Positions 12,654-24,156 of a stretch of DNA of 64,000 bases are shown here, one piece after another; position 1 is the first letter of the stretch; each line of letters begins with the position of its first letter. The stretch covers positions 22,082,769-22,146,768 of the forward strand of contig CM056566.1 in NCBI GenBank assembly GCA_029721515.1, read 5' to 3'. Made by a program: the position numbers and the translations under genes. The notes beneath the pieces were generated by a model. The model had not been told where the DNA came from and did not search any database. It was given only the letters and a program-made list of their open reading frames with translations. This stretch comes from Synanceia verrucosa (lineage: Eukaryota > Chordata > Actinopteri > Perciformes > Synanceiidae).

Positions 12654-13809
12654 GTATTCAAGAAGCTGTAGAGGACTCGTTCAGAAGCTGGAGAGAAGAT
12701 ACTACTTCTGAGCAGTTTCTAGAAAAGAAGTACTTGCGATCCAATCATAAATTTCCATGTGTCAAAAGCTTTTCATGAACCTCAAGATCTCAATGTCTTA
12801 ACGTGGCGTTTTGGAGGGTTTATTGATCATTTATATTCTGAAATGCTATGTCCAAATCTGAATGATCTTCCCCAAATCGACTGCTGACCTGCTGATCTCC
12901 TTGTAAGCATCCGCTGTATCTCATAAATAAGATAAAACAGGTCTATGAGGGTCTCTTAGGGTTAAAGTAGGAAATCAGAGTTAGAAATATGAAGGCGTAA
13001 GTGCATTTTTGTGAATATTATGACAACTACAATGTGAAAAGATAACATGACAAGGCAATAAAGCAGGTGTGAGAACAAGCAGAGCTGGAATGTCACAACT
13101 CCTCTGGCGGCATGTAACACATCCATTCATACTGGATGTTTCCACTGGCTAATTACAGTGTGCAGCTACAGCTTCTGGATGTACTTTGGATGTTTTAGGT
13201 TTTCCTTTCACCGAGAGCCATCTTTTCACTGGAGTAACGTCACTAGCTACTGGCCGCTACTGGCTAGGAAGCTAATGGTGACTAATCCAACCGAGATCCA
13301 GCAGAGAGAGGATGCAACATGCAGACATTCTGCAAGATCACACAGGAAATGATGACCAAAACCAATAGAGATAAGACGCAGGCAGCCTTAGCGAAGCCCG
13401 AGGCAACAAGGCGACTTACTCAGTAACCTGTTTGCCAACACTTTGCTAAAATGTCGGTTTAAACTCTCATCTGCAGGGGGTGGAAATGTTACATTCGTGA
13501 CTCACGTATAATTGACTCACACATCGTCAGCTTTCTAAAGCCAGGGTGCCTGCAAGTTTAATCAACTTACAGTGAAGACTAAAATCTTAAATTCTTAATT
13601 CTTTTGTAGATGTGACTATTGTGGGTGTCGCTAACATAGAGGGTGGAGTAAGGTTACAAATAGTCAGGATGTGTTGTTTCCTAAAACCAGACTCCCACAT
13701 GCTTCACATTCCTGCCTTGGCATGCAGTGCTGGTACATTTGCAAGTGTTACTTTCATGATCAGCTCTGCTTTCAGTGATTATTAGCGCTGGCTGGCGTTT
13801 GATCCTCAC

Positions 13810-14000
13810 CTCTGAAGTAGCTCTTGACCCTCAGGTAACCCACGCTGAGGCGAAGCACCGACAGTTTGTCCAGACGAGAGCGAACGTCCCCGGAAAAGGG
13901 CAGGAGGTCCGTGAGCCGGTCCAGCTCCCCATTCAGCCGATCCCGGTGGCGCTTTGAAGGGTTCGATTTAACGACTTCATTGCCTTCAGAGACCTTCTTC
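13810..14000 (-). CDS. ahr: ahr exon 2: bHLH DNA-binding/dimerisation exon
   Basis: This 191-nt exon encodes residues 20-83 of an aryl hydrocarbon receptor-family transcription factor. These ligand-activated bHLH-PAS proteins pair with ARNT and bind xenobiotic response elements. The basic segment KSNPSKRHRDRLNGEL (31-46) is the AHR/AHRR family signature. Helix 1 is followed by LLPFSGDVRSRLDKLSVLRL (52-71) and GYLRVKSYF (74-82). The LDKLSVLRL stretch overlaps the nuclear export signal known in AHR. The acceptor is ctccacAG at 14002-14001 and the donor is GTGAGG. One base completes Gln20 from exon 1, and the exon ends one base into codon 84, so the frame carries into exon 3 outside the window. 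AHR and AHRR share this exon. GELDRL with LSVGYLRVKS looks like a fish AHR paralogue (AHR1- or AHR2-type), which cannot be settled without the PAS and C-terminal exons. Confidence 0.93.
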
Positions 14001-14375
14001 CTGTGGAGCAGAAAGTAAAACATACACTTAGTTCTGGAGGTGTTACATGCTGTGATTAAGATCCAATACAGACCGGTATGTCATCTAACCAGGGATGCCA
14101 ATCCAGGCTCCAAGTTTTTTCCTACTTGCCCTGCCAGGCAAATACTTCTTAAATCTACTTGCCCCATTTAAGTTCTTACTTGCCTTGCCTGAGAGGTTCT
14201 TTACTAAAATCCATTTGCTGATGACTGTATACAACACTACACAGCACTTCCTCCTTAAGAAAGCAGTATTTACTGCTATTTCATATTAGATCAATAGCAG
14301 TTAAACCCTCCATGCCCTGTCTGAACAGATGAGCCACAGTTCGCAGTCCTAAAATTAACTCGTTTACGTTCGTTT

Positions 14376-14805
14376 CTTAAGACCCAAAAATGTCAAAACG
14401 ATTTCTTTGGTAGAAAATAGTCAATTCATTTTAGGGCTCGACCAATATGGAGCTTCTGAGGCTGATGCCGATCGACATTTAGCAAGAAAAACAATCTGAC
14501 AACCGATTAATCTCCGAAAATATTTTATTATTTTTTTTTAACCCTTTCACACTTGCAACAAAATAAACTGAAGGCATGACAGTTTTTTCTACTACTTTAA
14601 TTTCATAACTTTCAAGAATAAAGAACGTGCAAACTTGCAGTAAATCTCTGAATCCTGTGTTTTCCTATTGTCATCAAATACACCATCTGAAATGTAACAC
14701 CTACAGAAAATTTATGGTAAATTAAAGACAATTTAAGACCTTAATTATCCAGATTTTAATTTAGGACGTTTAAAAATATTTTAATAAGAAACTGCAGGAA
14801 CCTTG
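14376..14805 (+). mobile_element. CAGGGTTC-type element, 5'-truncated copy T2
   Basis: Matches T1 and T3 from AAGACCCAAAAATGTC through GGTAGAAAATAGTCAATTC to the end GGAACCTTG. The 5' terminus is lost, so no target duplication can be tested. Confidence 0.6.
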
Positions 14806-14928
14806 CCGCTGGTATCGGAGTGTTTATGTCGGAGATTTTAGATGCAGGTCGATATAATCTGATACTTGTTTTTTTTGCCGATATCAGACTGATACCCAAT
14901 ATCAATATTGGATCAGGACACCTCTATC
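14806..14928 (-). mobile_element. hAT-like fragment (GGATCAGGACACC end)
   Basis: TTGCCGATATCAGACTGATA, then TTGGATCAGGACACCTCTA, matches the right part of the element at 18401-18834. It directly abuts T2. Confidence 0.5.
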
Positions 14929-15841
14929 TTTTTCTGAAATATGAAAACAATCCAGATTTGGTGTTTTTATTCCCCTCAAGTACAAAATGTTTAACCCAGA
15001 ATAATTAACACAGACAACAGCATGCTAAATGTACAGCTTTACCACTGTCTACTGCTGCAGATGGGATATGGGAAATGGATGGAAAGCGTCTTTCACCAGG
15101 ACGGCAGCTTTGTCCGCTCTGCCTGACTTTCACTTTAAGAGCGACCACCCACGCTCAAGTGCAAAACATTGAGTGACGAGGCTCGCTGGAGATACATGTC
15201 ATTACTCACAAATGAGACACACATGCTGCAGCGGAATGAAACCAAGAGTGAGTGAGAGGATGACAAACAACGGCACTGTGTCACTTCCTGCTCTGCACAC
15301 CTGCTGAGCAAAACACTCCAGCTTATACATCATTATTATTAATGACAGCAGGAAAACCAACAGAGGAACAAAGGAAAGACAAATCTCAAGAGAATAAGTC
15401 AAATCAGTAAATCACACTTATCACTAATTAGGTCAAATAATTTAATATCCATCATTCCTTAAGTTATTATGAATTCATTAGTTCATTTTGTTAGTCTGGT
15501 AGCCAGACTATTTGTGGGAAAATGTCAGCCAGTGAAACCATCTTTTTTAACCCACAGCAGTCACTAACGAGGTAACGAGGTTATTTAGCAAAGACACCAA
15601 TGTGATGTTAATAAGCTCGAGCCAATCTGCTGTTTGGTTTGAGGAGTGCCGTAAACAGGACTTTAATAATAATTATCCCCGCAGACAAAAGCGTCTCTGT
15701 TTAATATGAGAAGATATTATGTACTATCATAGTTAATTAACTTAACTGGTAAATGCAACATGGATTAAAGCAACAGTATACAGCTGTTTGGGCTGACAGC
15801 AGCTGTACTGGAGACTGTTACAGCACCTACATGTTGTGGAC

Positions 15842-16066
15842 ACTAGCGCAATGACTAATTAATTAACCAAGTAAACTGATCTGCAACTATTCTGTTATTT
15901 GATTAATTAATTGTTGAATTGTTGGAGAAAATGTGAATATTTTCTGGTTTCTTTCCTCCTCTATGGCAGTAAACTGCCTGAGACATTTGATTTGAGGATG
16001 TCATTTGGGTTTTTACCACATTATCACATTAATCAACTATAAAATTAACTGTTGCAGCCCTAGTGG
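15842..16066 (-). mobile_element. hAT-like remnant (GCTGCAACTAACGATT family)
   Basis: Ends with AACTGTTGCAGCCCTA on the plus strand and holds the TGAATATTTTCTGGTTTCTT and TATGGCAGTAAACTG words known from this abundant fish family. No coding capacity. Confidence 0.55.
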
Positions 16067-16416
16067 ACACCCACGTAGTGGTAAAAAAAGCAAAAATATA
16101 TATCCTTTTGTCTTTTCCTGACCATTTTTCCTTGACCTCGATGGAAACTGTCATGAGGTCAAGGGCAGATGATGATATGATGCAGAGATAAAAAAGGCTG
16201 CGATGGCAGCAGATGTTGTCGACACTGGTCCACCATGATGGAACTAAAAAGCACATTGTTGCCTCGTGTGTTTTTAAATAGCTCTAGTGGTGACAACTGG
16301 TGAGAAACATTACTCCATTCACGAGACTGGAGCTGAAAAAACACAAAGGAACAAGTTTATGTATATAAAATACTGAGTTCATTTTATTTGTTATTCTTGT
16401 TTTTCGCTTGTTTACT

Positions 16417-16755
16417 TGTTACCTCCACCAAGGAGGTTATGTTTTCACCGGGGTTTGTTTATTTGTTTGCATGTTGGTTTGTTGGTTTGCAAAATAACTC
16501 TGCAAAAGTTGTGGACGGATTTTGATGAAATTTTCAGGATTGGCCGGAAGCAGCCTAACTTAAAACTGATTAATTTTTGGTGGTGATCAGATCCGATTTG
16601 ATGGCACCACCAAAAATTAATTAGTTTTAAGTTAGGCCACTTCGGACCAACCATGAGAACATGAGAACCTTGGCGGCCGGTGTAACTTCAAATAAAAAAA
16701 AGTCGCTGCCGCCGCGGCAGAGGTCTGCGCTCTCTGAGTGCTTTTCTAGTTAATT
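16417..16755 (+). mobile_element. Dispersed element beginning CCTCCACCAAGGAGGTTATG
   Basis: The start and end (GCAGAGGTCTGCGCTCTCTG, then AGTGCTTTTCTAGTT) are those of a repeat I recognise as common in fish DNA. An internal inverted pair around 16549-16635 (CTAACTTAAAACTGATTAAT and its complement) could fold into a hairpin of about 35 bp per arm. Confidence 0.5.
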
Positions 16756-16840
16756 AGTATGGAAATAACTGGACAGTACTGCCTCCTTCCCATTCAGAGA
16801 AAACAGCTTTTATCATGGCTGACACTACGATGTTCATGGT

Positions 16841-17140
16841 TAGGGTTGGGTACTTGAGTCATGATACATTATTGCGATATTGTGAAATCAGAGAAAAATT
16901 TAAAATACAGCTTAAAATACAAGTTGTATATACAGTATGTACATATATGTATGTATGTACACATATTTATAAATGTACAGTATATTATATACTTAGGGCT
17001 GTCAAAGTTAACGTTAACTTGCGAAAGTTGCTCTGGAGTCCCAAATGGATGGGAAAAAAACTGATATTAAGAAATTTAAAATCAATATTATATCAGAAGA
17101 AAAAGTATTGTGATATATTGCTTCATCATTTTTCTCATGG
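16841..17140 (-). mobile_element. hAT-like element H, degraded
   Basis: Starts TAGGGTTGGGTACTTGAGTC and retains CATTATTGCGATATTGTG and ATATTAAGAAATTTAAAATC. The far end is eroded. Confidence 0.5.
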
Positions 17141-17160
17141 TCATTTTATTCAGTTATGAA

Positions 17161-17400
17161 CCTTCCTAAGAAAATCTAAAATAAAAATCTCTGCTCTCAG
17201 CTTCTTAAATATGAATATTTCTGGTTTATTTTCTTCTCTGTGACAGGAAACTAACAAAACAAGACATTAGAGGATGCTGTGTTGGGCTTTGGGAAACTCA
17301 TTTTTAAATCCTCTGACATTTTATAGACCAAACAACTATTGAGAAAATAACCAACAGATTACAAGAGATGAATAAAAACAATCATTAGTTCCAGCTTTTT
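17161..17400 (-). mobile_element. hAT-like remnant (GCTGCAACTAACGATT family)
   Basis: AGCTTCTTAAATATGAATAT and GGTTTATTTTCTTC, followed by CATTTTATAGACCAAACAAC, matches the interior of the family also seen at 15842. Both termini are worn. Confidence 0.45.
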
Positions 17401-18400
17401 CTCTGTAGCCTGTTTACTAATAGGAACCAATCAATGATCAGTATCAGACTGGAGGAATCAAAGTCTGTTAAATTGGTTGGTTTCGGGTCAAAAAGGCTCA
17501 GACTCATGAACAACAACTACCAGAGCACATCTGCACTTTCAGCCGAACCTAAATTTCTCTCTTTACCGAAACTTTGGTTAATGACAGGCTATAAAATATC
17601 CTCCTCTGCCACTGAATAGTCGGCAGGGAATGCAGCCTGAACTTGATTGCTGGCTTCAGCTTTGAGCTGTACCTTCTCAGAAATGGAGTAGGGCTGATCT
17701 CACTCTCCAGAAATGCCTCGCGGAGACAAAAGCCAGCATTCACAACCGTTTTTTTCCACCTTGATTTGCTATGGATCATGGGGTTGAGCAGCAGACATGG
17801 GGTCGTCGGTTGTTTTCACCTCGTCGCTTAGCCTCTTGTTTGGTTTCTTTAGCTGAAGAGCAACAGATCAACAGATCTGAACCCGGTCACCTCCTGCTGC
17901 ACTCAGTCTACTGTAGTGACACTGACACACTTCTGTCTGCCACATCCAGAGGGATGACTCAGTGGCTCAGCAGTAGGAAATACGTGCTTTGCTTTCTCTA
18001 AGCTGAGCTGCTGGAAGACGCACACTGCAAATTTGGATGGTTTACAAAGAGCATGTCCGAGTCTACAGAGGGCTTTCCAGACAGGGAGGTGAAAAATAGA
18101 AGCGAGGACTCACAAAATACCGTGTTGGACACAAAGATGATGAATGGGTTACAAGTGAACCGTGAGTTAAAATGACTACTTCTGTTACGTTAGGAAGCTA
18201 CGGACGGAAATTAAAATGAGTTATGATGACTCGAACAGCGGCCTCCAGCCCGAACTCTATCCTCATGTTAGATATACGCTTTTTCATAGTTTTTAGCGCC
18301 GATGAAAAACAAATGTAGCCGCCTTGCAAGTGTCTATTTTCTCTGTGTGCAAAAAAACACACTACTAATCTACCACAAGGGATATAAGTGACATATGATG

Positions 18401-18834
18401 TAGGAGTGTCCCGAACATTTTTAACCTCAGATCCGATACCAATATTGTAACCTTGAGTATCGGTTGATGCCGATATAGATCCGATACGATATCAGTGATA
18501 TTATCCACACTGAGAACAACAGTAGGTCTGAGAAAAACCGACCCATTTGTTATTAACCAATGGGTTACACATATTTTAACCCTAAACATAAGAATATTCC
18601 ACAATTTAATAAAATTAAAAGAAAATAATTAGAAAACCCTGAAAAATAACCTCAATAAATCCAATGAAAATACATTTAAAAGTGCAAAATAACCAGTAGT
18701 GTAAATTAGTTTAAGTATATTCTACAATTGAAAAGAATAATGTCTAGAATGGACTGCTGGGATCATCGGCAGATATTTGTTTCTGCTGATATCAGGCCAG
18801 TATCCGATATCAATTTTGGATCAGGGTGCCCCTA
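18401..18834 (+). mobile_element. hAT-like element (TAGGAGTGTCCCGAACA..GGGTGCCCCTA)
   Basis: The terminal words TAGGAGTGTCCCGAACA and TTGGATCAGGGTGCCCCTA are roughly inverted. The interior repeats CCGATACCAATATTG and CCGATATAGATCCGATACG. Flanks ATATGATG and ATATTTTA agree at only 5 of 8. Non-coding. Confidence 0.5.
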
Positions 18835-20002
18835 ATATTTTATGTTGTATAAATGATCTGATTCTGATAAGCTGAAGAAATAGACATCCCACTCCTGGAG
18901 TTTCAATTCCCCTCATTTCATCCTTCACGAGCCAACTGAATTTTAAACTCCATCCACTATATTTTTTAGCTGAGTTTTAAATCATTCCAACTGTTCAACT
19001 GTTAGCTGAAAAAAAAAGAGTGAGTGAGAGGCAACTTTACAAATCACAAACATTGGCGGTACGTCAAAAACAAATCAAATCTCAGCACAAAATAAGAAGA
19101 AAGACTGGACTGAGTGGGAACGTCATGCTGAGATAAAGAACACTCCACAGTGAATGTGGTCAATGCTACTCTCAGCACAAAACAAGAGTAAGACGCAGCA
19201 TGAATGCAAACTAAAATAAAGGACAGATTATATCTGATCACTTTGCCAATAAATTTCTACATTTTCTGCATCCTGAGGATCTCCAGAGGCAATAGCGTGG
19301 GCGTGGGAGAGCATGCAGAAGTTCCTACAGATGTTTACATGTTTGTTTGTTGTTTTTTGCCGTGAATCTTTCACCCTCTGGGAGGGAAGCGAGCTGCAAA
19401 CTCTCCAGTGCTGCAGGTCAAGTTTGCATCAGAGCTCTTTAAAAGCTCTAAAAGGGCTGGAACTGGTTTGGGTTGAACTTTCTGGCCGGCGTATCCTATC
19501 CTGGCAACGACCCTACTGTGTGTCGTCCAATAGTCAGAGCCAACGGAGGCATAGTTCTCATTGTCACGTGTTTTTTTTTTCTTGTTTATTTTCAGAGATG
19601 CTGCTCGGATAGTAAAACATGTTCCCGGCCTGATCTGTTGTTTAGATTACATTCATTTGGCTCACACTTTGAACATTTTTTTCCTCTCTACACCAACACA
19701 CATCAGGAGCAATTAGCGTCTCTGTGTCTTCCTTTAGGGCATTTCAACATGTGGACCAGAATAGCTGGGGATCAAACCTCAGACCATGCAGACAGACAGC
19801 GACAACATGAGGAGCATTCACAGCTTGACTGATGACATAACTAATAAAATGAATGATTAAAGAGCAGTTCAAGTGAGGCAAAGTCAAAGTCGAAGAAGTG
19901 CGCCATCATTGGAAAAGGCTACGTCATGGGAACATGCCCAACAGCATGGGAACGGGAATACAGTTGGAATATTCATGTTCATTAGCAATGTAAACATAGT
20001 AG

Positions 20003-20805
20003 TAGGGCTGGGTATTTAATTTTTTTGATACAATGCCAATTTCAATACCTTTGTTTTGATACCAGTTCTAGGGCGATACTTTTTCGATACCTAAATAAGT
20101 TATTTTTGTGTAATTTGGGGTTTAATCATGGTCATCATCAATATTAATTTGTTATTATTTTATGATTTCAACTCAATATGTTAGTTTTGTATAATTTGGC
20201 CTTCATCGTGGTAGACATACTAGACAACGGTATCATGATGATCGACGAGCACAGGCTGCCACCAGTTCCTCTTTAGGACCCTGGGGAGTGAGAGTTTGCC
20301 TTATGGTGTGTTCACTGGAAGTCAGAACTTGGAGCTCAGATCATCTTAACCTCAAAGTTTAGTGCTCCCAGCTCTTCCAGCCTTACAGACGAACAACAAA
20401 ACATGGAGCTACTGTTTACATCAACATAGCATGAATTCTATGTCTGGTCGGAGAGATTCACAGGGGGTCCTGATTTAAATTCTGACTCAGAGTTTGGAAA
20501 TTCCGACATTCATGTATAACTTGAATGCACCATGAAGCTAAAAACACACACGCCGAGCTCTCAGTGCTGCTGCAGTGACATTGATCATCTGTTTTACCAG
20601 CGATGTTTGTCTCATTATGCTGGAAAGTGAGGGGACGGATCAGTGTCTCCATGAACCTAAAGGGGACAGGTATCCCTGTCCATAGAGACATGATTCAAAG
20701 ACACTTAGGTATTAGAATTTGGCACCGAAAGACGATTCATTTTTTGACGCCAGATAGATCGGAGTCAGTGCTAAAAAAAGTATCAAAGTTTGGTACCCAG
20801 CCCTA
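20003..20805 (+). mobile_element. hAT-like non-autonomous element W (803 bp)
   Basis: TAGGGCTGGGTATTTAATTT at the left and TTTGGTACCCAGCCCTA at the right. The flanks CATAGTAG (19995-20002) and CTTAGTAG (20806-20813) match at 7 of 8. It is the longest single transposon copy here; its interior has no transposase motif. Confidence 0.65.
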
Positions 20806-21214
20806 CTTAGTAGAAATATTGGCCAATCATTCCCTGATAAAGTATTTCAATGCTGTTGGTGAAGACTCACCTTTGAAAATGAAACAAAGGCCAAAGAACA
20901 AAGAGCGACTCTATCGCTGCTCACTGGGAGTGTTTCTGGTGTTTGGCCAAACCTCTTATCAGCACGTCTGCTTGTGTGTGTGTGTGTGTTTAGGTTACTC
21001 TGCAAAACACATTTGCACTGTTGAAGCCTATTATCCCTTTCTAATTAAGGTTACCATTGTTTGCTAAGATAAAGCACGATAAAGCGTATGATTTATAATC
21101 CTCCTCCTCAGTGTTAAGTGCACATTATGACTGTGGGTGGTAAATGTGCAGCTCTTACTGCCACAGCTACCTGCAGGAGTGCTGCTACTGTAGAAAACTA
21201 ACACTGAACAGGAC

Positions 21215-21584
21215 CAGGGGTGGGGAAAAAATGATACAGCAATATAACACGATTCAGACATAGATTTTCAATTTCTTAAAATCACATTTTGGGCCAATTG
21301 TAAACTCTGAGCAACTTCTGCACATTGAAACAAAAATGTAAAAAAATCCACCTTAACGCGGTACCTTTGACAGCCCCAATATACCGTATATATGTATGTG
21401 TACACATATAAATACATATACTGTGTGTACATACTGTATATATAACTTGTATTTTAAATTTCTCAGTGTTCTATGCAGAATATCACAATATACTGCAATA
21501 ACACAATATTGCAATAATATCGTATTGTGACTCGATATCGCGATACGTACCGTATTGGGAAGTCCTTGCCATCACCCACCCCTA
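21215..21584 (+). mobile_element. hAT-like element H
   Basis: CAGGGGTGGGGAAAAAATGA at the left and CATCACCCACCCCTA at the right. The flanks AACAGGAC (21207-21214) and TACAGGAC (21585-21592) match at 7 of 8. The interior contains a TACCTTTGACAGCCCCAATA piece of the GGGCTGTCGAA family. Confidence 0.75.
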
Positions 21585-23249
21585 TACAGGACTGAGAAAA
21601 GATGTTGTATTCAGCAATGCAGAGACAAAGGTAAAGTGATAAATCACTATCAGTTCTGTGGGTCACATGATGGCAGTGTTGAAGGAGTTATGTTGCATGA
21701 GTTGCTTGCGACGCAATTAATCCAAATTTTATGAAAATCGCAATATGGCCAACTATGGTCTACAAGTAATATCCTACAGATTTAATTATATCATAACCTT
21801 AAAATGATGCAGCCCTACAACTAACTACAACTGGCTGCTGTTGAGTGGAGGACTTGTTCTGTGGTGGATGTAGAACACATTACATGGGCATTTTTAATAA
21901 AGCAGCAGGATGCACGGCAAAGGAGACTGGCAACGCACACCGAAGGCGTCCGTGGTAATAAAAGAGAGAATCTGGATGGGCAGATCTGCCGTGGAATGCC
22001 CCTGAGTAGTGACCACAGCTTTTTACAGTCGGGCTCAATGGTGCCTTTGTGCAGCCGAGCCCAGCTGGCTGTCCAGGAAACCTCAGTGAAACACAGACGT
22101 CTGCTCACAGACCACCTTTTTATTTTGGGATTTACACTGGGAACCAACTCTAGAGAGCTGCAAGAGGCACACATGTCTATACGGGATACAAACCTTTACT
22201 TTTAGCCTGTTGTTAATCCCTCAATCAATTTGAGAATTGGCTGACATTTAGATCAGTAAACATGTTTTTCATTAACAGACATCTAGGGAACTAGATACCA
22301 CTGCTGGATGCGTTTTAAGGTTGCCATAAATTTACTTTTTATTCAGTTTTATGCCATATTTTTACAAATTTTTTTTTGGGATCATCAGATGTCTGGATGT
22401 GAAAATATCGGAGAAACAAGATAAGTAAACGTTAGCAACAGCTCAGCTAGCAGCTCCAGTGTGACGTCCTGACTGCTGAACAGCCTTTAAAAAAATATTT
22501 TTTTTTGTTGTTGTTTTAAAAATGTTAAAGTGCTTTATTCTATATTTACTTTGAAACGTTGGGTCAACTCATGTCCAATATTCATTTTCTTCTTAGCTCC
22601 ATTTTGGTCTCCACCACCTCTTAAGAACAACATCTGGCTTTTCAAACAGTCCAGTTTGTTCATCGGAAGTATTTGTCTACTTGTCCCTTGAGAATATACG
22701 TGCCGGGCGTTTTTCCATCTTCTGACATTGTATGAGCCAGAAAGTAATCAAATCAGCACATTAATAAATAGTAAAATTAATCGTTGCGCACATTTCAGTC
22801 CTACAAAATACTTTTGTGAGGTAGTGCCACGACACCTGGACAAGCACCAATAGCTTAAATTCATTCCATGAACTACAAACTGACGCAGCCTTTTAAGGTG
22901 CTATGTAAACTCATTACTGTCATTTATCTGATGTCTAATCACTATTTTTGCACAGCACACTGTTAATTCACTGTTAATTATATAAATTTTTCATACTTCA
23001 CTATATAGTTATTTTTTTATAACTTATTTATTTTTCATATTCAGTGTAAAAATTATTAATATATGATTTAATTTCATTTGCCATTGAAAATCATTATTTT
23101 TTCCGTACAGACTTTAAATATTTATAACTACTATTACTTATTATTTAATCATTGTTGGGTTTATTGTTTTGTTTTTTACTTACAACTTGTTCATGCTGCT
23201 GTAATAAGTAAATGTTGTATATTAGTATACATTTGAAGTACAGTACTTG

Positions 23250-23500
23250 TGAGATAAGAGACAAGATAATGCTTTATTAGTCCCACAGATGCATCGTCAA
23301 AGCATCAAAGTGGATAAAGCAACAATAAAAGTTAGAAAATGATGTATTAAATAAGCAACATAAGCGAACAAAATGAGTGAACACAAAGGAACAAGTGGTG
23401 TAACAAAGACAGCAGAAGATCTGCACAATGAATAGTGGACACGAGAAGCAGTGATATTGTACATAAATGGATACAAAATAAATATTACACGAGTCTATTC
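23250..23500 (-). mobile_element. LINE-like 3' region, non-coding
   Basis: On the minus strand this ends TGTGGGACTAATAAAGCATT, then ATCTTGTCTCTTA, the same layout as the GGGATCAATAAAGT tail at 29612 and the TGAATAAAGTATCTATC tail at 47308. The upstream body has no recognisable coding sequence. Confidence 0.45.
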
Positions 23501-23544
23501 TCTGTTTTGTACTGTCATAAACGTTAAAAACTGTAAGAAGGAGT

Positions 23545-23547
<3 letters not shown>

Positions 23548-23579
<32 letters not shown>
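23548..23579 (+). repeat. (CA)n microsatellite
   Basis: An uninterrupted dinucleotide run of about 32 bases, 0.5 kb inside ahr intron 1 and 57 bases from the XRE-type site. Confidence 0.95.
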
Positions 23580-23580
<1 letters not shown>

Positions 23581-23635
23581 GTATCAGATTACAATAACAC
23601 ACTCGGGAACCCGCGAGCCCTCCCTCCTCGGAGCA

Positions 23636-23645
23636 TCGCGTGAGA
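23636..23645 (+). promoter_or_regulatory. Consensus xenobiotic response element (XRE/DRE) in ahr intron 1
   Basis: TCGCGTGAGA fits the AHR-ARNT core TNGCGTG and the fuller pattern TNGCGTG(A/C)(G/C)A. It lies about 0.5 kb downstream of the ahr start codon, in unique CpG-containing sequence next to the CA tract. One or two matches are expected by chance in a window of this size, so occupancy is unproven. Confidence 0.35.
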
Positions 23646-24097
23646 GCAGCAGCCGACTCTCCAACTTGATTGTGATTAATGCGCGAGGGCAAGATATCCA
23701 TGCCAGATCCAAGCTAGACACATTCTTAAGGTCGTCCATGAAAGAGAATGAAACCAAATTAGGGATGAAGAGTTGACCTAAGTTTACAAGAGAACGCTGT
23801 CGACTTTAACTGTTTATCTTCATTTTCACCAAAAATGTCAAATTCGATAACACAACCAATATACTACTAATTAATCTAACGTTATACCACTTTGTTTTCA
23901 AACAGCCTCTCCGCGTAGCTCGCAGTAGTCACTTTTACTGAACTTTCAATCCAGCGTTGCTCTCTAACGTAGATGGTGCGTTCAGGTACCTTTCACTGTA
24001 AAGTGTTGGAAGTGTACTAGCAAGCACAGCAACACAAGCTAAGCGGGTTGAGTTAAAGCACAAAGCACACAGGAAGGAGTTTTATTTAGAGTCTTAC

Positions 24098-24156
24098 TGT
24101 TTGAGAACAGGCTTCTTCCTCTTCTTGTTAGCATAAAATCCCGGAATTCCCGACAT
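24098..24156 (-). CDS. ahr: ahr exon 1: initiator exon with basic N-terminus
   Basis: The ATG on the minus strand (24156-24154) sits in a good context with A at -3. It encodes 19 codons plus two bases: MSGIPGFYANKKRKKPVLK, then CA. The donor is CA|GTAAGA. The split codon CA+G joins exon 2 without a frame break as Gln20. A short hydrophobic N-terminus, a tyrosine and a KKRKKP cluster match the AHR family, where this cluster is part of the bipartite nuclear localisation signal completed by the bHLH basic region. The exon is too short to be found by length alone; the call rests on the joint match of start, basic motif, splice sites and phase with exon 2. KKRKKP in place of the more usual RKRRKP-type string is mildly divergent. 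Confidence 0.88.

Larger units (their letters stand above)
1..13809 (-). other. ahr: ahr intron 2 (partial, continues past left edge)
   Basis: Everything left of the exon 2 splice donor (GTGAGG on the minus strand, 13809-13804) is read as intron 2. I saw no exon encoding the PAS-A region, although a short exon could be missed by eye. Identified content is listed separately: TTAA elements at 830, 5266 and 8508, hAT-like copies at 2189, 8285, 10245 and 12490, a 5-bp-TSD element at 3272, and retroelement-like pieces at 9236 and 11595. The stretches 1-829, 1190-1935, 2416-3266, 3773-5265, 5623-8284, 8998-9235, 9458-10236, 10618-11440, 11706-12489 and 12654-13809 show no gene or repeat that I can name; 11441-11594 is AT-rich TTTA-type low complexity. 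Confidence 0.75.
14001..24097 (-). other. ahr: ahr intron 1
   Basis: This 10.1-kb intron lies between the bHLH exon and the initiator exon (donor GTAAGA at 24097-24092, acceptor AG at 14002-14001). Identified repeats are listed separately: 14376, 14806, 15842, 16417, 16841, 17161, 18401, 20003, 21215, 23250 and the CA tract at 23548. The stretches 14931-15841, 17401-18400, 18835-19994, 20814-21206, 21593-22920 and 23580-24097 hold nothing I can identify, apart from a (TG)n tract near 20975 and a consensus XRE at 23636. 22920-23249 is AT-rich and resembles 49230-49520, probably worn LINE 3' sequence. Confidence 0.75.

Noticed and set aside
20603..21067. 154-codon plus-strand open frame
   Set aside because: It runs from the interior of the hAT-like element at 20003-20805 across its terminus into flanking DNA and a TG tract; no transposase motif.
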